Origin: Nocardia crassostreae
GTDB lineage: Bacteria; Actinomycetota; Actinomycetes; Mycobacteriales; Mycobacteriaceae
Length of the DNA: 64,000 nucleotides
Assembly (NCBI RefSeq): GCF_001613405.1
Contig: NZ_BDCH01000012.1
Span: 310,001-374,000, forward strand
Reading direction: 5' to 3'
Shown piece after piece: positions 26,130 to 35,344 of this stretch. The translations under genes were made by a program, and so were the position numbers. Numbering within the stretch: the first letter of the stretch is position 1; each line of letters starts with the position of its first letter. The notes under the pieces are model-generated. The model ran no database searches and had not been told where the DNA came from. It was given only the letters and a program-made list of their open reading frames with translations.

Positions 26130-27629
26130 ATGAGTCGCAAGGTTACAGACAAAGCTGTCGGCAACCGGCCTGCCCGGCATTCCCGCATCATCATCGTCGG
26201 CAGCGGGTTCTCGGGCCTGGGTATGGCGATTCGGCTGAGCCAGCAGGGTCGCAATGATTACCTCGTGCTGGAGCGCGGGCACGATGTCGGCGGCACCTGG
26301 CGCGACAACACCTACCCGGGCGCGGCCTGCGATGTGCCCTCGCAGCTGTACTCGTACTCCTTCGCGCTCAACCCGGACTGGTCGCGCTCGTTCTCCAAGC
26401 AGCCGGAGATCCAGCGCTACATCCAGGGCGTCGCCGACAAGTACGGCGTGCGCGACCGCCACATCTTCGGCTGCGATATGACCGGCGCGCAGTGGAACGA
26501 GGAGACCTCGCGCTGGGAGATCCAGACCTCGCGGGGTCCGTTCACCGCCGATATCCTGATCTCCGCCGTCGGCGCCCTGTGCGAGCCGAATCTGCCGGAT
26601 ATCAAGGGCATCAACGGCTTCGAGGGCGAGATCTTCCACTCCGCCCGCTGGGATCACGACGCCGACCTGACCGGTAAGCGGGTCGCGGTCATCGGCACCG
26701 GCGCCTCGGCCATCCAGATCGTGCCCAATATCGCCGCGCAGGTCGCGCACCTGGACGTCTACCAGCGCACCGCGCCCTGGCTGCTCCCGCGCGGCGACCG
26801 GCCCTACACGCTGCCGGAAAAGCTGGCCTTCAAGCACATTCCGGGCTTCCAGGCGCTCTCCCGCGCCGCCATCTACGCCGTGCGCGAGACCCAGGTGGTG
26901 GGTCTGGCCAAGTTCCCGCCCGCCATGCTGGCCCTGGAAGCCGTCGCGCGCGCAAAGCTTTTCGCCGAGATCCGGGATCCGGAACTGCGCGCCAAGGTGA
27001 CCCCGGACTTCCGCATCGGCTGCAAGCGCATGCTGATCTCCAACGACTACTACCCGGCGCTGTCCCGCGACAATGTCGACCTGGTGACCGACGGCATTCG
27101 GGAGATCAACGCCAACTCCATCGTCACCGCCGACGGCACCGAGCGCGTGGTGGACGCCATTGTGGTGGCCACCGGCTTCCACGTCACCGACTCCCCGGTC
27201 TTCGAGGCCATCGCCGGTCGCGACGGCCGCACCCTCGCAGAGGTTTTCGAGGAGGGCGGGCAGCAGGGCTACAAGGGTTCGACGATTCACAACTACCCGA
27301 ATATGTTCTTCCTGCTGGGCCCGAATGTCGGCCTGGGCCACACCTCGATGGTGTACATGATCGAATCGCAGATCAATTACATTGCCGACGCGGTGGCGAA
27401 AATCGACAGCCTCGGGCTGCGGACCGTCGAGGTGCGCAAGGATGTGCAGGACGAGTTCAATACCGAGTTGCAGAAGAAGCTGGTCGGTTCGGTCTGGAGC
27501 ACCGGCGGTTGCGCTTCCTGGTATCTCGACAAGCACGGCAACAACACCACACTGTGGCCGGATTTCACCTTCCGCTTCCGCAGTCTGCTCGAGAAATTCG
27601 ATGTGTCTGCCTACGCGGTCAGCAAGTAA
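26130..27629 (+). CDS. Baeyer-Villiger flavin monooxygenase (MymA/EthA-like)
   Basis: 499-residue type I Baeyer-Villiger monooxygenase that uses FAD and NADPH to insert oxygen next to a ketone. The first Rossmann motif is IIIVGSGFSGLGMAIRL, the class fingerprint FxGxxxHxxxWD is FEGEIFHSARWDHD, the second is VAVIGTGASAIQIV, and VVATGF closes the FAD site. First gene of an operon with an SDR and an esterase, the same trio found in the mycobacterial mymA locus, where it serves cell-envelope lipid remodelling. Substrate unknown. Controlled by the adjacent TetR. Confidence 0.92.
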   Translation: MSRKVTDKAVGNRPARHSRIIIVGSGFSGLGMAIRLSQQGRNDYLVLERGHDVGGTWRDNTYPGAACDVPSQLYSYSFALNPDWSRSFSKQPEIQRYIQGVADKYGVRDRHIFGCDMTGAQWNEETSRWEIQTSRGPFTADILISAVGALCEPNLPDIKGINGFEGEIFHSARWDHDADLTGKRVAVIGTGASAIQIVPNIAAQVAHLDVYQRTAPWLLPRGDRPYTLPEKLAFKHIPGFQALSRAAIYAVRETQVVGLAKFPPAMLALEAVARAKLFAEIRDPELRAKVTPDFRIGCKRMLISNDYYPALSRDNVDLVTDGIREINANSIVTADGTERVVDAIVVATGFHVTDSPVFEAIAGRDGRTLAEVFEEGGQQGYKGSTIHNYPNMFFLLGPNVGLGHTSMVYMIESQINYIADAVAKIDSLGLRTVEVRKDVQDEFNTELQKKLVGSVWSTGGCASWYLDKHGNNTTLWPDFTFRFRSLLEKFDVSAYAVSK

Positions 27630-27668
27630 ACCTCACCGAGAACCTCACCGAGCGAAAGTAGTGAATCC

Positions 27669-28499
27669 GTGAGCAACGATGCTTACTTCAAGGACAAGGT
27701 CTGCGTGATCACCGGCGCCGGCTCCGGCATCGGCCGCGCACTGGCGGAGAACCTGGCCCGGCGCGGGGCCAAGCTCGCGCTGTCGGACATCGACACCGAG
27801 GGTCTCGCCGAGACGGTGTCCCGCTGTGAGAAGTACGGCGTGCAGATCAAATCCGATCGGCTCAATGTGGCCGAGCGCGAGGCCGTGCTGGTCTACGCCG
27901 ACGAGGTCAACAAGCACTTCGGCAAGGTCAACCAGATCTACAACAATGCCGGTATCGCCCACCACGGCGACGTGATCTCCACGTCCTTCAAGGACATCGA
28001 CCGGATCATGGACGTCGACTTCTACGGAGTGGTCAACGGCACCAAGGCCTTCCTGCCGTACCTGGTCGAATCCGGTGCGGGCCACGTGGTGAACATCTCC
28101 GGCCTGTTCGGCCTCATTGCCGTCCCCGGCCAGAGTGCCTACAACGCCGCGAAATTCGCGGTGCGCGGCTTCACCGAGGCGTTGCGCCAGGAGATGATCA
28201 TGTCCGGCCACAAGGTCAAAGTGACCCGTGTGCATCCGGGCGGCATCAAGACCGCGGTGGCCCGCAATGCCACCGTCGCCGAGGGGCTCAACCAGAAGAA
28301 TCTGGCCGCCCTCTTCGACTCGAAGCTGGCCATGCACACCCCCGAGATGGCCGCCCAGACCATTACCGAGGGCGTCGCCCGCGGCCACGGGCGCGTGCTG
28401 ATCGGCTGGGAGGCAAAGCTTCTCGACCTTTTCGTGCGCACCACCGGCTCGTACTATCAGCGCATCGCCGCCGTGACGCAAAAGCGCTTCCTGCCGTAA
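27669..28499 (+). CDS. Short-chain dehydrogenase/reductase
   Basis: 276-residue classical SDR. Cofactor loop VITGAGSGIGRALAE, NNAG motif IYNNAGIAHHGDV, catalytic Ser in VNISGLFG and YxxxK in QSAYNAAKFAVRG are intact. The C-terminus (IAAVTQKRFLP) resembles SadH-like enzymes partnered with BVMOs. It starts 39 nt after the monooxygenase and 11 nt before the esterase gene. It probably oxidises an alcohol to the ketone used by the monooxygenase (inference). Confidence 0.92.
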   Translation: MSNDAYFKDKVCVITGAGSGIGRALAENLARRGAKLALSDIDTEGLAETVSRCEKYGVQIKSDRLNVAEREAVLVYADEVNKHFGKVNQIYNNAGIAHHGDVISTSFKDIDRIMDVDFYGVVNGTKAFLPYLVESGAGHVVNISGLFGLIAVPGQSAYNAAKFAVRGFTEALRQEMIMSGHKVKVTRVHPGGIKTAVARNATVAEGLNQKNLAALFDSKLAMHTPEMAAQTITEGVARGHGRVLIGWEAKLLDLFVRTTGSYYQRIAAVTQKRFLP

Positions 28500-28510
28500 G
28501 GATTTCGGTT

Positions 28511-29425
28511 ATGCCCGAGCTGTCGATCCCGCTCCCCGTGGCCCGCGCGGTCTTTCGCCCGATCTTCCAAGCCATCTTGAACGCCCGCCTGCCCTTCGCG
28601 GTGCAGCGGGCGCTCATGAGCGGCGGCGGGCCGCTGCAGGGCGTCCCGCGCGGTACCCACGTGGAGCGGGTCCGGCTCGGCGGCCGCCCGGCCGAGCGGG
28701 TGACCCGGGGCCCGTCCTCCGATATCGCCACCGTGCTGTACCTGCACGGCGGCGGTTATACGGTCGGATCCCCCTCCAGCCACCGCCCGCTGACGGGTTT
28801 CCTGGCGCGCGAAACCGGTTGCCCGATCCAGGCTTTGGACTATCGCCTGGCTCCGGAGCATCCGTTCCCGGCGGCCCTGGACGATGCCGAGGCCGCGTTC
28901 CTGGAACTGATCGCCTTCGGCTATCGCCCGGAACGCATTGCCATTGCCGGTGATTCGGCCGGTGGCGGGCTGTCGCTGGCGCTCGCGCTGCGGCTGCGCG
29001 ACAAGCACGGCCTTACCCCGGCCGCGCTGGGTCTGATCGCCCCGTGGGCCGATCCCAACGAGATCCCGGACCGGCAGCGCGATCTGGTGATCAACAAGCC
29101 GTGGTCGCGGGCCTGCGCCGCCGCCTATCTGGGTGACGGCGACGGGTCCGACACCGGCTACGCGCCGCTGCTCGGCGATCTGCGCGGCCTGCCGCCGACC
29201 TATGTCCACGCCGATGTGGACGAACTGCTGTACGACCAGTGCACGCGGCTGGTGGCGAAACTGCGCGAATCGGGCGTCGATACCCGGTTCACCGAAACCG
29301 AGGGGCTCTGGCATGTCGCCCAGCTCCAGTCCGGTCTGGTCGCGCCCGCCGCGGCGATCACCACCGAACTCGGCGGCTTCCTGCGCCAAGCGCTGCGACC
29401 TGCGCAAACCAGGTCGGTGGGATAG
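28511..29425 (+). CDS. Hormone-sensitive-lipase-family esterase
   Basis: 304-residue alpha/beta hydrolase of the HSL (bacterial family IV) group. The oxyanion motif YLHGGGYTVGSP and nucleophile motif IAGDSAGGGLSLAL are present, with the Asp in VDELLYDQ and the His in EGLWHVAQLQ. Third gene of the BVMO operon; it would hydrolyse the ester produced by the monooxygenase, completing an alcohol-ketone-ester-acid route (inference from gene order and family). Confidence 0.91.
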   Translation: MPELSIPLPVARAVFRPIFQAILNARLPFAVQRALMSGGGPLQGVPRGTHVERVRLGGRPAERVTRGPSSDIATVLYLHGGGYTVGSPSSHRPLTGFLARETGCPIQALDYRLAPEHPFPAALDDAEAAFLELIAFGYRPERIAIAGDSAGGGLSLALALRLRDKHGLTPAALGLIAPWADPNEIPDRQRDLVINKPWSRACAAAYLGDGDGSDTGYAPLLGDLRGLPPTYVHADVDELLYDQCTRLVAKLRESGVDTRFTETEGLWHVAQLQSGLVAPAAAITTELGGFLRQALRPAQTRSVG

Positions 29426-29564
29426 GTCGTCGAGTGTCGGCCCGCACACGGACGACCCCGCGCCGTCCGTAGGATCAGGGCCTGATTCGCCGCGACGGTG
29501 CGGTCATGCGTCCCGAGGCCCGAGTGTGCCCTCCGCCGGACGTTGCCGTGGAGCGTGGCGTACA

Positions 29565-29578
29565 TTACTTGCCAGTAA
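29565..29578 (+). promoter_or_regulatory. TTACT-N4-AGTAA dyad before acyl-CoA synthetase
   Basis: Perfect 5-bp dyad TTACT-TGCC-AGTAA 20 nt before ATG 29599, in the position of a promoter or repressor site in an otherwise GC-rich leader. The cognate regulator cannot be named. Confidence 0.5.
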
Positions 29579-29598
29579 CGCACTGTGGAAGGGCAACG

Positions 29599-31389
29599 AT
29601 GCGAGAGTTCGAAGTCCCGGCTTCTTACACCATCCCGGAGAGCGCCAACATGTCGGACGGGGCGTTCCGACACGCTGAGCAGACGCCGAATCTGGTTGTT
29701 TTCAATACTCCGAACGGCAGCGGCGGCTGGAACGACGTCACCGCCGCGGAATTCGCGAAGACGGTGACGAGCGTGGCCAAGGGCCTCGTCGCCTCCGGTG
29801 TCGAACTCGGCGACCGCGTCGCCATCATGGCCGCCACCAGCTACGACTGGGTCGTGCTCGACTTCGTCATCTGGGCGGCGGGCGGCTGCACCGTGGCCAT
29901 CTTCGACAGCTCCTCGGCCGAGCAGTGCCGGTGGATCCTCTCCGACTCCGCCACCAAGATCACGGTGGTCGAGAACGCCAAGCACCGCGCCACCATTGCC
30001 GAGATCGAGGGCGGACTGGGTGAGCTGAAGGAGGTGCTGCAGCTCGACAAGAGCGCCATCGACGATCTCATCGCCCGCGGCGCCGACCTCGACGATGCCG
30101 TGGTGCACGAGCGCCGCGCCCAGGTGCGGGCCGCCTCCCCGGCCACCCTGATCTACACCTCCGGCACCACCGGGCGGCCCAAGGGCGTCATGCTCTCGCA
30201 CGCCAACCTGTACGCCGAATCGGCCGCCGATCGCGCGGCTATGAGCGAATTCCTGCGGCCGGGCCGCAAGTCGCTGCTGTTCCTGCCGCTGGCCCACGTC
30301 TTCGCCCGCGCCGTCGCGCTGGCCGCCTTCGACGCCGGCGTCACCGTGGCGCACACCTCCGACTGGACCACGCTGGTCGAGCAATTCGGCCAGTACAAGC
30401 CGGATTTCATCCTCTCGGTGCCGCGCGTATTCGAGAAGGTCTTCAATGGCGCCAAGCAGAAGGCGCACGACGGCGGCAAGGGCAAGATCTTCGACTACGC
30501 CGCCGAGGTCGCCATCGCGTACAGCGAATCGCTGCAGAACGGCGGGCCGGGCCTGGTGCTCAAGGCCAAGCACGCGCTGTTCGACAAGCTGGTGTTCAGC
30601 AAGCTGCGCGAGGCCATGGGCGGGCAGTGCAGCTCCGCGGTCTCCGGCGGCGGTCCGCTGGGCGCGCGACTGGGCCACTACTTCCGCGGCGCGGGCGTCA
30701 CGATCTACGAGGGCTACGGTCTGACCGAATCCACCGCGGCCGTCAGCGTGAACACCCCGCAGTGGATCAAGGTCGGCTCGGTCGGCCGCCCGCTGCCGGG
30801 GCATGCCGCCAAGGTCGCCGAGGACGGCGAACTGCTCATCAAGGGCCCGGTCGTATTCAGCGGCTACTGGAACAACCCGGAGGCCAGCGCCGACGCCTTC
30901 GCGGACGGCTGGTTCAAGACCGGTGATCTGGGCGCCATCGACGAGAACGGCTTCATCTCCATCGTCGGGCGCAAGAAGGAAATCATTGTCACCGCGGGCG
31001 GTAAGAACGTCTTCCCGGCCATGCTCGAGGACTCCCTGCGCCAGCACCCGCTGATCAGCCAGGTCATGGTGGTCGGCGACGGCCAGCCGTTCATCGGCGC
31101 GCTCATCACCCTGGATCAGGAAGCGCTGCCGGGCTGGAAGGAGCGCAACGGCATCTCCGCCGACACCACCATCGAGCATCTGATCGAGAACCCGGCGCTG
31201 GTGGCCGAGATCAACGAGGCGGTGGCCACCACCAACAAGCTGGTCTCCCATGCCGAGGCCATCAAGAAGATCCGCATCCTGCCGATCGACTGGACCCAGG
31301 AGGGTGGCGAGCTCACCCCGAAGATGTCGCTCAAGCGCAATGTCGTCATGAAGCAGTACGCCGCGGACGTGGACGCGATCTACGGCTGA
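29599..31389 (+). CDS. Long-chain fatty-acid-CoA ligase (FadD15-like)
   Basis: 596-residue class I adenylate-forming enzyme that activates long-chain fatty acids to acyl-CoA. P-loop LIYTSGTTGRPKGVMLSHAN, GYGLTES, GWFKTGDLG, the hinge VGRKKEIIVTAGGKNV and the catalytic C-terminal Lys region LTPKMSLKRN are all present. ATG 29599 has GGAAGGG upstream; the frame is open earlier. It has its own dyad and a strong terminator, so it is probably a separate transcript from the BVMO operon, although the function fits handling of acids released there. Confidence 0.93.
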   Translation: MREFEVPASYTIPESANMSDGAFRHAEQTPNLVVFNTPNGSGGWNDVTAAEFAKTVTSVAKGLVASGVELGDRVAIMAATSYDWVVLDFVIWAAGGCTVAIFDSSSAEQCRWILSDSATKITVVENAKHRATIAEIEGGLGELKEVLQLDKSAIDDLIARGADLDDAVVHERRAQVRAASPATLIYTSGTTGRPKGVMLSHANLYAESAADRAAMSEFLRPGRKSLLFLPLAHVFARAVALAAFDAGVTVAHTSDWTTLVEQFGQYKPDFILSVPRVFEKVFNGAKQKAHDGGKGKIFDYAAEVAIAYSESLQNGGPGLVLKAKHALFDKLVFSKLREAMGGQCSSAVSGGGPLGARLGHYFRGAGVTIYEGYGLTESTAAVSVNTPQWIKVGSVGRPLPGHAAKVAEDGELLIKGPVVFSGYWNNPEASADAFADGWFKTGDLGAIDENGFISIVGRKKEIIVTAGGKNVFPAMLEDSLRQHPLISQVMVVGDGQPFIGALITLDQEALPGWKERNGISADTTIEHLIENPALVAEINEAVATTNKLVSHAEAIKKIRILPIDWTQEGGELTPKMSLKRNVVMKQYAADVDAIYG

Positions 31390-31407
31390 CAGCGATGAAT
31401 TCCGGCG

Positions 31408-31442
31408 GCGGCCGTCGTCCCCATTACGGGGGCGGCGGCCGC
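31408..31442 (+). terminator. Hairpin after acyl-CoA ligase
   Basis: 15-bp stem (31408-31422 with 31428-31442, including two G-T wobbles) around an ATTAC loop, 18 nt after the ligase stop. Confidence 0.8.
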
Positions 31443-31485
31443 TGTCGTTTCCCGGACGTTCGACAACCGCGAGGAGAGGAACACC

Positions 31486-31905
31486 GTGAATCTGAATCCG
31501 TATCTGTTCTTCAACGGCAATGCCGAGGAGGCGTTGACCTTCTACCAGAGCGTCTTCGGTGGCGAGCCGCAACTCACTCGCTTCGGCGAGATGGGTGACG
31601 GCGCAAGCCTTCCGGCGGAGGCCAAGAACCTGGTCGCGCATGTCGCGCTGCCGCTGCGCGGCACCGCCCATGTGCTCATGGGCTCGGATTGCCCGCCCGG
31701 CCAGACGGTCAATACCGCCAATCCGGCCTACTCTGTCTCGGTCGATCTGGACGATCGGGAGGAGGCCGAACGCGTATTCGCCGAGCTCGCGGCGGGCGGC
31801 GAGGTCTCGCTGCCCTTCGGAAAGACCGAATGGGCCGAGGGATTCGGCATGCTGACCGACAAGTTCTCGGTGCCGTGGATGGTCGGTTACACCCCGACCG
31901 CGTAA
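31486..31905 (+). CDS. VOC-family PhnB-like protein
   Basis: 139-residue vicinal-oxygen-chelate protein of the PhnB/3-dmu-9 type: NLNPYLFFNGNAEEALTFYQ followed by SVFGG, VMGSD-type middle strand (HVLMGSDCPPG), and the C-terminal GMLTDKFSVPWMV. GTG 31486 has GAGGAG upstream. No enzyme activity is assigned to most members. It overlaps the end of the convergent hydrolase pseudogene by 19 bp. Confidence 0.88.
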   Translation: MNLNPYLFFNGNAEEALTFYQSVFGGEPQLTRFGEMGDGASLPAEAKNLVAHVALPLRGTAHVLMGSDCPPGQTVNTANPAYSVSVDLDDREEAERVFAELAAGGEVSLPFGKTEWAEGFGMLTDKFSVPWMVGYTPTA

Positions 31906-32783
31906 CCGGTCCGGGCCGCGGGGAGGCGGTCCAGGAAATCGGCGATGAGACCGGCGATTTCGCGCAGATGGGTTTCCAGCGCGAAATGGCCGGTGTCGAA
32001 CAGGTGCAGGTCGGCGTCGGGGACGTCGGCCAGGTAGGCGTGCGCACCGGGCGCGGGGAAGAACGGATCGTTCGCGCCCCACGCGATCAGCGTCGGGGGC
32101 CGGTGCGTGCGCAGCCAGGACTGCTACTCCGGGTAGCGGGCCACATTCGAGTGGTAGTCGAAGGCGAGGGCGACCTGGGCCTCCTTGCGACCGGGTAGGT
32201 CGAGGTAGTGCTGATCCAGGGTCCAGCTGTCGGGGGACAGCAGGGCCGGATCGGCGACGCCGTGCTCGTATTGGCCGCGAGTGCCCTCCAGGGTGAGCAG
32301 CCCGCGGATGGTGTCCTCCGCGCCGTCCTGGTCCGGCCGCAGGGCGACGAAATCCTTTGCGCCATCGGACAGCCCGGCCTCGTAGGCATTGCCGTTCTGG
32401 ACGACGAGGCCGGTAATCCACTCCGGGTGGCGGGTGGCGATCCGGAAGCCGACAGGTGCGCCGAAATCGAAGACGTAGACGGCGAACCGGGTCAGACCCA
32501 GGCGCTGGACGAAGCCCTCGGTGATATCGGCCAACCGGTCGAAGGAGTAGTCGAAATCCGCAGGGGCGACGGTGTTTCCGAAGCCCGGGTAGTCGGGGGC
32601 GATGAGGCGGTACCGGTCGCCGAGGGTGTCGATGAGGCGGCGGAACTGGTGCGAGCCCGAGGGAAAACCGTGCAGCAGCAACAGGACCGGGGCGTCGGGC
32701 CGGGTGGGAACGGATTCGCGATAGAAGACCTCGACCCCGTCCACGTCGATGCTCTGATGCCGGACCACGGGCAGCTCACTCAT
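31887..32783 (-). pseudogene. Alpha/beta hydrolase with internal TAG
   Basis: Epoxide-hydrolase/haloalkane-dehalogenase-like alpha/beta hydrolase, 299 codons, interrupted by TAG at 32124-32126. Upstream: LLLHGFPSGSHQFRRLIDTL, oxyanion and Asp region LIAPDYPGFGNT, nucleophile region VYVFDFGAPVGFRIA. The frame reads RYPE-stop-QSWLRTHRPPTLIAWG; relatives have RYPEWQ.WL, so TGG to TAG is the likely change. The remaining 79 codons are open and contain the acid-base region PFFPAPGAHAYL and the catalytic His (FDTGHFALETH). Truncation removes that His, so activity would be lost. Confidence 0.86.
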
Positions 32784-32811
32784 GATTCACATGCTTTCTC
32801 GATGCGATGTT

Positions 32812-32867
32812 GCATTAGTTCTAGCCTATTCGCTTCTAATGAGTCAACACCTCGAGTTAGCATTAGT
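32812..32867 (+). promoter_or_regulatory. GCATTAGT repeats between hydrolase and CGNR genes
   Basis: Two exact GCATTAGT direct repeats (32812-32819 and 32860-32867) with an inverted CTAATG (32836-32841) midway, in the AT-rich divergent promoter region. The second copy touches the CGNR start, suggesting autoregulation by that protein (inference). Confidence 0.55.
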
Positions 32868-32870
32868 GCC

Positions 32871-33434
32871 GTGAGCGATCTCGAACCCTTGATCGGCGAA
32901 CCGCTGGCCCTCGACCTGGTCAACACCAGGCCGGTCGACGCCGACCTGCTCGCGACCCCCGACCAACTGGCCGCCTGGGTGACGCGGCAATCCGACCGCC
33001 TGGCCGAGCCGCCGCCGACCCTGTTCGACGAGGCGGATCTGGCCGCCGTCCACGCGGTACGGGATCACACCGCGGCTGCCCTCGCCGCTCTCCTACACGG
33101 TCGCCGCCCGCCCGCCACCGCCGTCGACGGACTGGTGGCAGCCCAATCGGTGGCCCCCGCCATCCGGGTACTGGATTGGGACGGAACAGCATTCGTCGCC
33201 ACCTCGACCCGGGTCGGCCCCGCCGGTGTCCGACTGGCCGCGGCCCTCGCCGAAGCAGCCGTCGACCTCCTGACCGACCCGGCCATCACCAAACTGAAAT
33301 GCTGCGCCGCCGACGACTGCGTCATGCTCTTCCTCCCCGCCCACCCCCGCCGCCAATGGTGCTCCCCCGCCCGCTGCGGCAACCGCGCCCGCGTAGCCCG
33401 CTACTACCAGCGCCACAAACCCGCCACCAACTAG
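32871..33434 (+). CDS. CGNR zinc-finger regulator
   Basis: 187-residue protein with an N-terminal ABATE-type domain (LIGEPLALDLVNTRP) and a C-terminal CGNR zinc finger (KCCAADDCVMLFL, RQWCSPARCGNRARV). This family comprises predicted stress-responsive transcription factors. GTG 32871 is chosen because the coding similarity starts there. It is divergent from the broken hydrolase gene and likely its regulator. Confidence 0.88.
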   Translation: MSDLEPLIGEPLALDLVNTRPVDADLLATPDQLAAWVTRQSDRLAEPPPTLFDEADLAAVHAVRDHTAAALAALLHGRRPPATAVDGLVAAQSVAPAIRVLDWDGTAFVATSTRVGPAGVRLAAALAEAAVDLLTDPAITKLKCCAADDCVMLFLPAHPRRQWCSPARCGNRARVARYYQRHKPATN

Positions 33435-33748
33435 CCCCGCCCGACCCAACCATTCCCCGCAGTGCCCGATCAGCGTCGGACCGCCGCCGCGAGTGCTTGG
33501 CGACTACGGGTCCACCACCTTCACACGCCGGGCGAGCATAGGTCCGCCGTCTGTGGGTGCCGGGCGAGTGCAAGGTCCGGCTTCGGCTGGCACGGTTCGG
33601 CACCGGCGAGTGCCGAGCGGGGGTGAGGGGCTGTCTGGAACCGGCGCGTTGGGTTCTCAACCGGCGGGGACCAGCTGTGCGGGGTCGTCACCGTTCCGTC
33701 ACACCTGGAGTGGGTGCATCGGGCGAATCCGGCAGTAGGGTTCGGTTC
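33435..33748 (+). other. 314-bp gap before molybdopterin oxidoreductase
   Basis: No gene with family support. It contains an imperfect direct repeat built on GCCGGGCGAG (33527-33536 and 33559-33568), each followed by an AAGGTCCG/TAGGTCCG element. The purpose is unknown. Confidence 0.5.
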
Positions 33749-35344
33749 GTGACCAATCGCGGGCTGCGAGTAGCGAGTGGAATTGTGGCGGCCGGTGTGA
33801 TTCTCGGGGTCGCCGAACTGGTGTCCGTGCTGATCAGCCCGGACAGCACGCCCTTGCAGGCGGTGGGGGACTGGGTTGTCGACAACACGCCGGATGGGGT
33901 GCGTGAGTGGGCGATCGATCTGTTCGGGACCAGTGACAAGCTGGTGCTGTTCGTCTCGATGGGTGCGGTGGCACTGGGGGTCGCGGCGCTGGCGGGGCTG
34001 CTTGAACGGGTGCGGCGGCCGATCGGTTCGGGGATCTTCGTGCTTTTCGGGCTGGCCGCCACGGTCGCCGCGCTGACCCGGCCGCCTGCCGCGTGGACGT
34101 GGGCGGTGCCGTCGGTGCTCGGCGTGTGGGCGGGAATCGCGGTGCTGCGCATGGCCGCTCGGCGGATCGCCACCTATGCAGAGGTCGCGTCCGGGGTCGG
34201 GGGCGACTCCGGGACCGAACCGGTCGACGGCGTGAAATCCGGCGGGGCGCAGGCGGTGACGGCGGCCGATGTCGAGCTGGAACGGCGGCAGGTGGTGCGC
34301 GCGATCGCCATTGCCGCCGCGGCCGGGGTCGGCGCGGGGCTCGCGGGGCGGTTGTTCGGGTTGCAGTCGCGGGACGTGTCGGGGGAGCGGGCGGGGGTGC
34401 AGTTGCCTTCGCCGTCGGGGCCCATGACGGGTGTGGATCCGGCGGCGGATCTGCGGATTCCGGGGCTGGCCTCCTATGTCACGCCGAATGCGGACTTCTA
34501 TCGGATCGATACCGCGCTGACGGTGCCGCAGGTCAGCAAGGAGAGCTGGTCGCTGCGCATTCACGGCATGGTGGATCGCGAAATCACGCTCACCTACGCC
34601 GATCTCGCCGCCCGCACCCCGGTCGAACGGCTCGTCACCCTCGCGTGCGTCTCCAATCCGATCGGCGGGGATCTCGTCGGCAATGCTAAATGGCTGGGGT
34701 ATCGGCTCGATGAGCTGCTCGCCGAGGCGGGACCGCATCCCGACGCCGATATGGTGTTGTCCCGCAGCATCGACGGCTGGACGGCGGGCAGCCCGCTCGC
34801 GGTCATGACCGACGGCCGTGACGCCCTGCTCGCAGTCGGCATGAACGGTGAGCCGCTGCCGGTCGCGCACGGCTATCCGGCGCGGCTGGTGGTGCCGGGA
34901 CTGTACGGCTATGTCTCCGCCACCAAATGGGTGACCGAGCTGGAGATCACCAGATTCGATCGCGCCGAAGCGTATTGGACCAAGCGCGGCTGGTCGGAAC
35001 GCGGGCCGATCAAAACCGCCTCGCGCATCGACGCGCCCGCTGCGCGCAGCCGCCTCGATGCCGGACGGATCACCATCGCCGGGGTGGCGTGGGCGCAGCA
35101 TCGCGGCATCAGCGCGGTCGAGGTGCGCATCGACGACGGCGCCTGGCAGCCCGCGCGGCTCGCCGCCGAACCGACCATCGACTCCTGGCGACAGTGGGTC
35201 TACGACTGGGACGCCACGCCCGGCGAGCACACCATCTGGGCGCGCGCCACCGATGGCACCGGAGCGGTGCAGACGGACCAGCGCCGGGATGTGGTGCCGG
35301 ACGGGGCAACCGGACACCCGTCGGTCACCGTGCGAATCAGCTGA
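33749..35344 (+). CDS. Membrane-anchored sulfite-oxidase-family molybdoenzyme
   Basis: 531-residue protein. The first 150 residues hold about four membrane helices (GLRVASGIVAAGVILGVAEL, LVLFVSMGAVALGVAALAGL, GSGIFVLFGLAATVAAL, AWTWAVPSVLGVWAGIAVL) plus a further hydrophobic segment near residue 190. The rest is a sulfite-oxidase catalytic domain (LRIHGMVDREITLTYADL, molybdenum-ligand Cys in TLACVSNPIGG, SIDGWTAGSP) and a dimerisation domain (ISAVEVRIDDGAWQPARL). It oxidises a small substrate, probably outside the membrane. No haem domain is present, so the electron acceptor is separate. GTG 33749 is the start by homology. Confidence 0.92.
   Translation: MTNRGLRVASGIVAAGVILGVAELVSVLISPDSTPLQAVGDWVVDNTPDGVREWAIDLFGTSDKLVLFVSMGAVALGVAALAGLLERVRRPIGSGIFVLFGLAATVAALTRPPAAWTWAVPSVLGVWAGIAVLRMAARRIATYAEVASGVGGDSGTEPVDGVKSGGAQAVTAADVELERRQVVRAIAIAAAAGVGAGLAGRLFGLQSRDVSGERAGVQLPSPSGPMTGVDPAADLRIPGLASYVTPNADFYRIDTALTVPQVSKESWSLRIHGMVDREITLTYADLAARTPVERLVTLACVSNPIGGDLVGNAKWLGYRLDELLAEAGPHPDADMVLSRSIDGWTAGSPLAVMTDGRDALLAVGMNGEPLPVAHGYPARLVVPGLYGYVSATKWVTELEITRFDRAEAYWTKRGWSERGPIKTASRIDAPAARSRLDAGRITIAGVAWAQHRGISAVEVRIDDGAWQPARLAAEPTIDSWRQWVYDWDATPGEHTIWARATDGTGAVQTDQRRDVVPDGATGHPSVTVRIS

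Noticed and set aside
13463..32126. TAG recoding (pyrrolysine-like or amber suppression)
   Set aside because: TAG terminates many intact genes here (for example at 966-968, 2435-2437 and 3790-3792) and no suppressor tRNA or dedicated synthetase is visible; nonsense mutation or sequence error explains the four sites more simply.
33435..33748. CRISPR-like short repeats
   Set aside because: Only two imperfect copies of a GC-rich element; no regular spacing and no cas genes.
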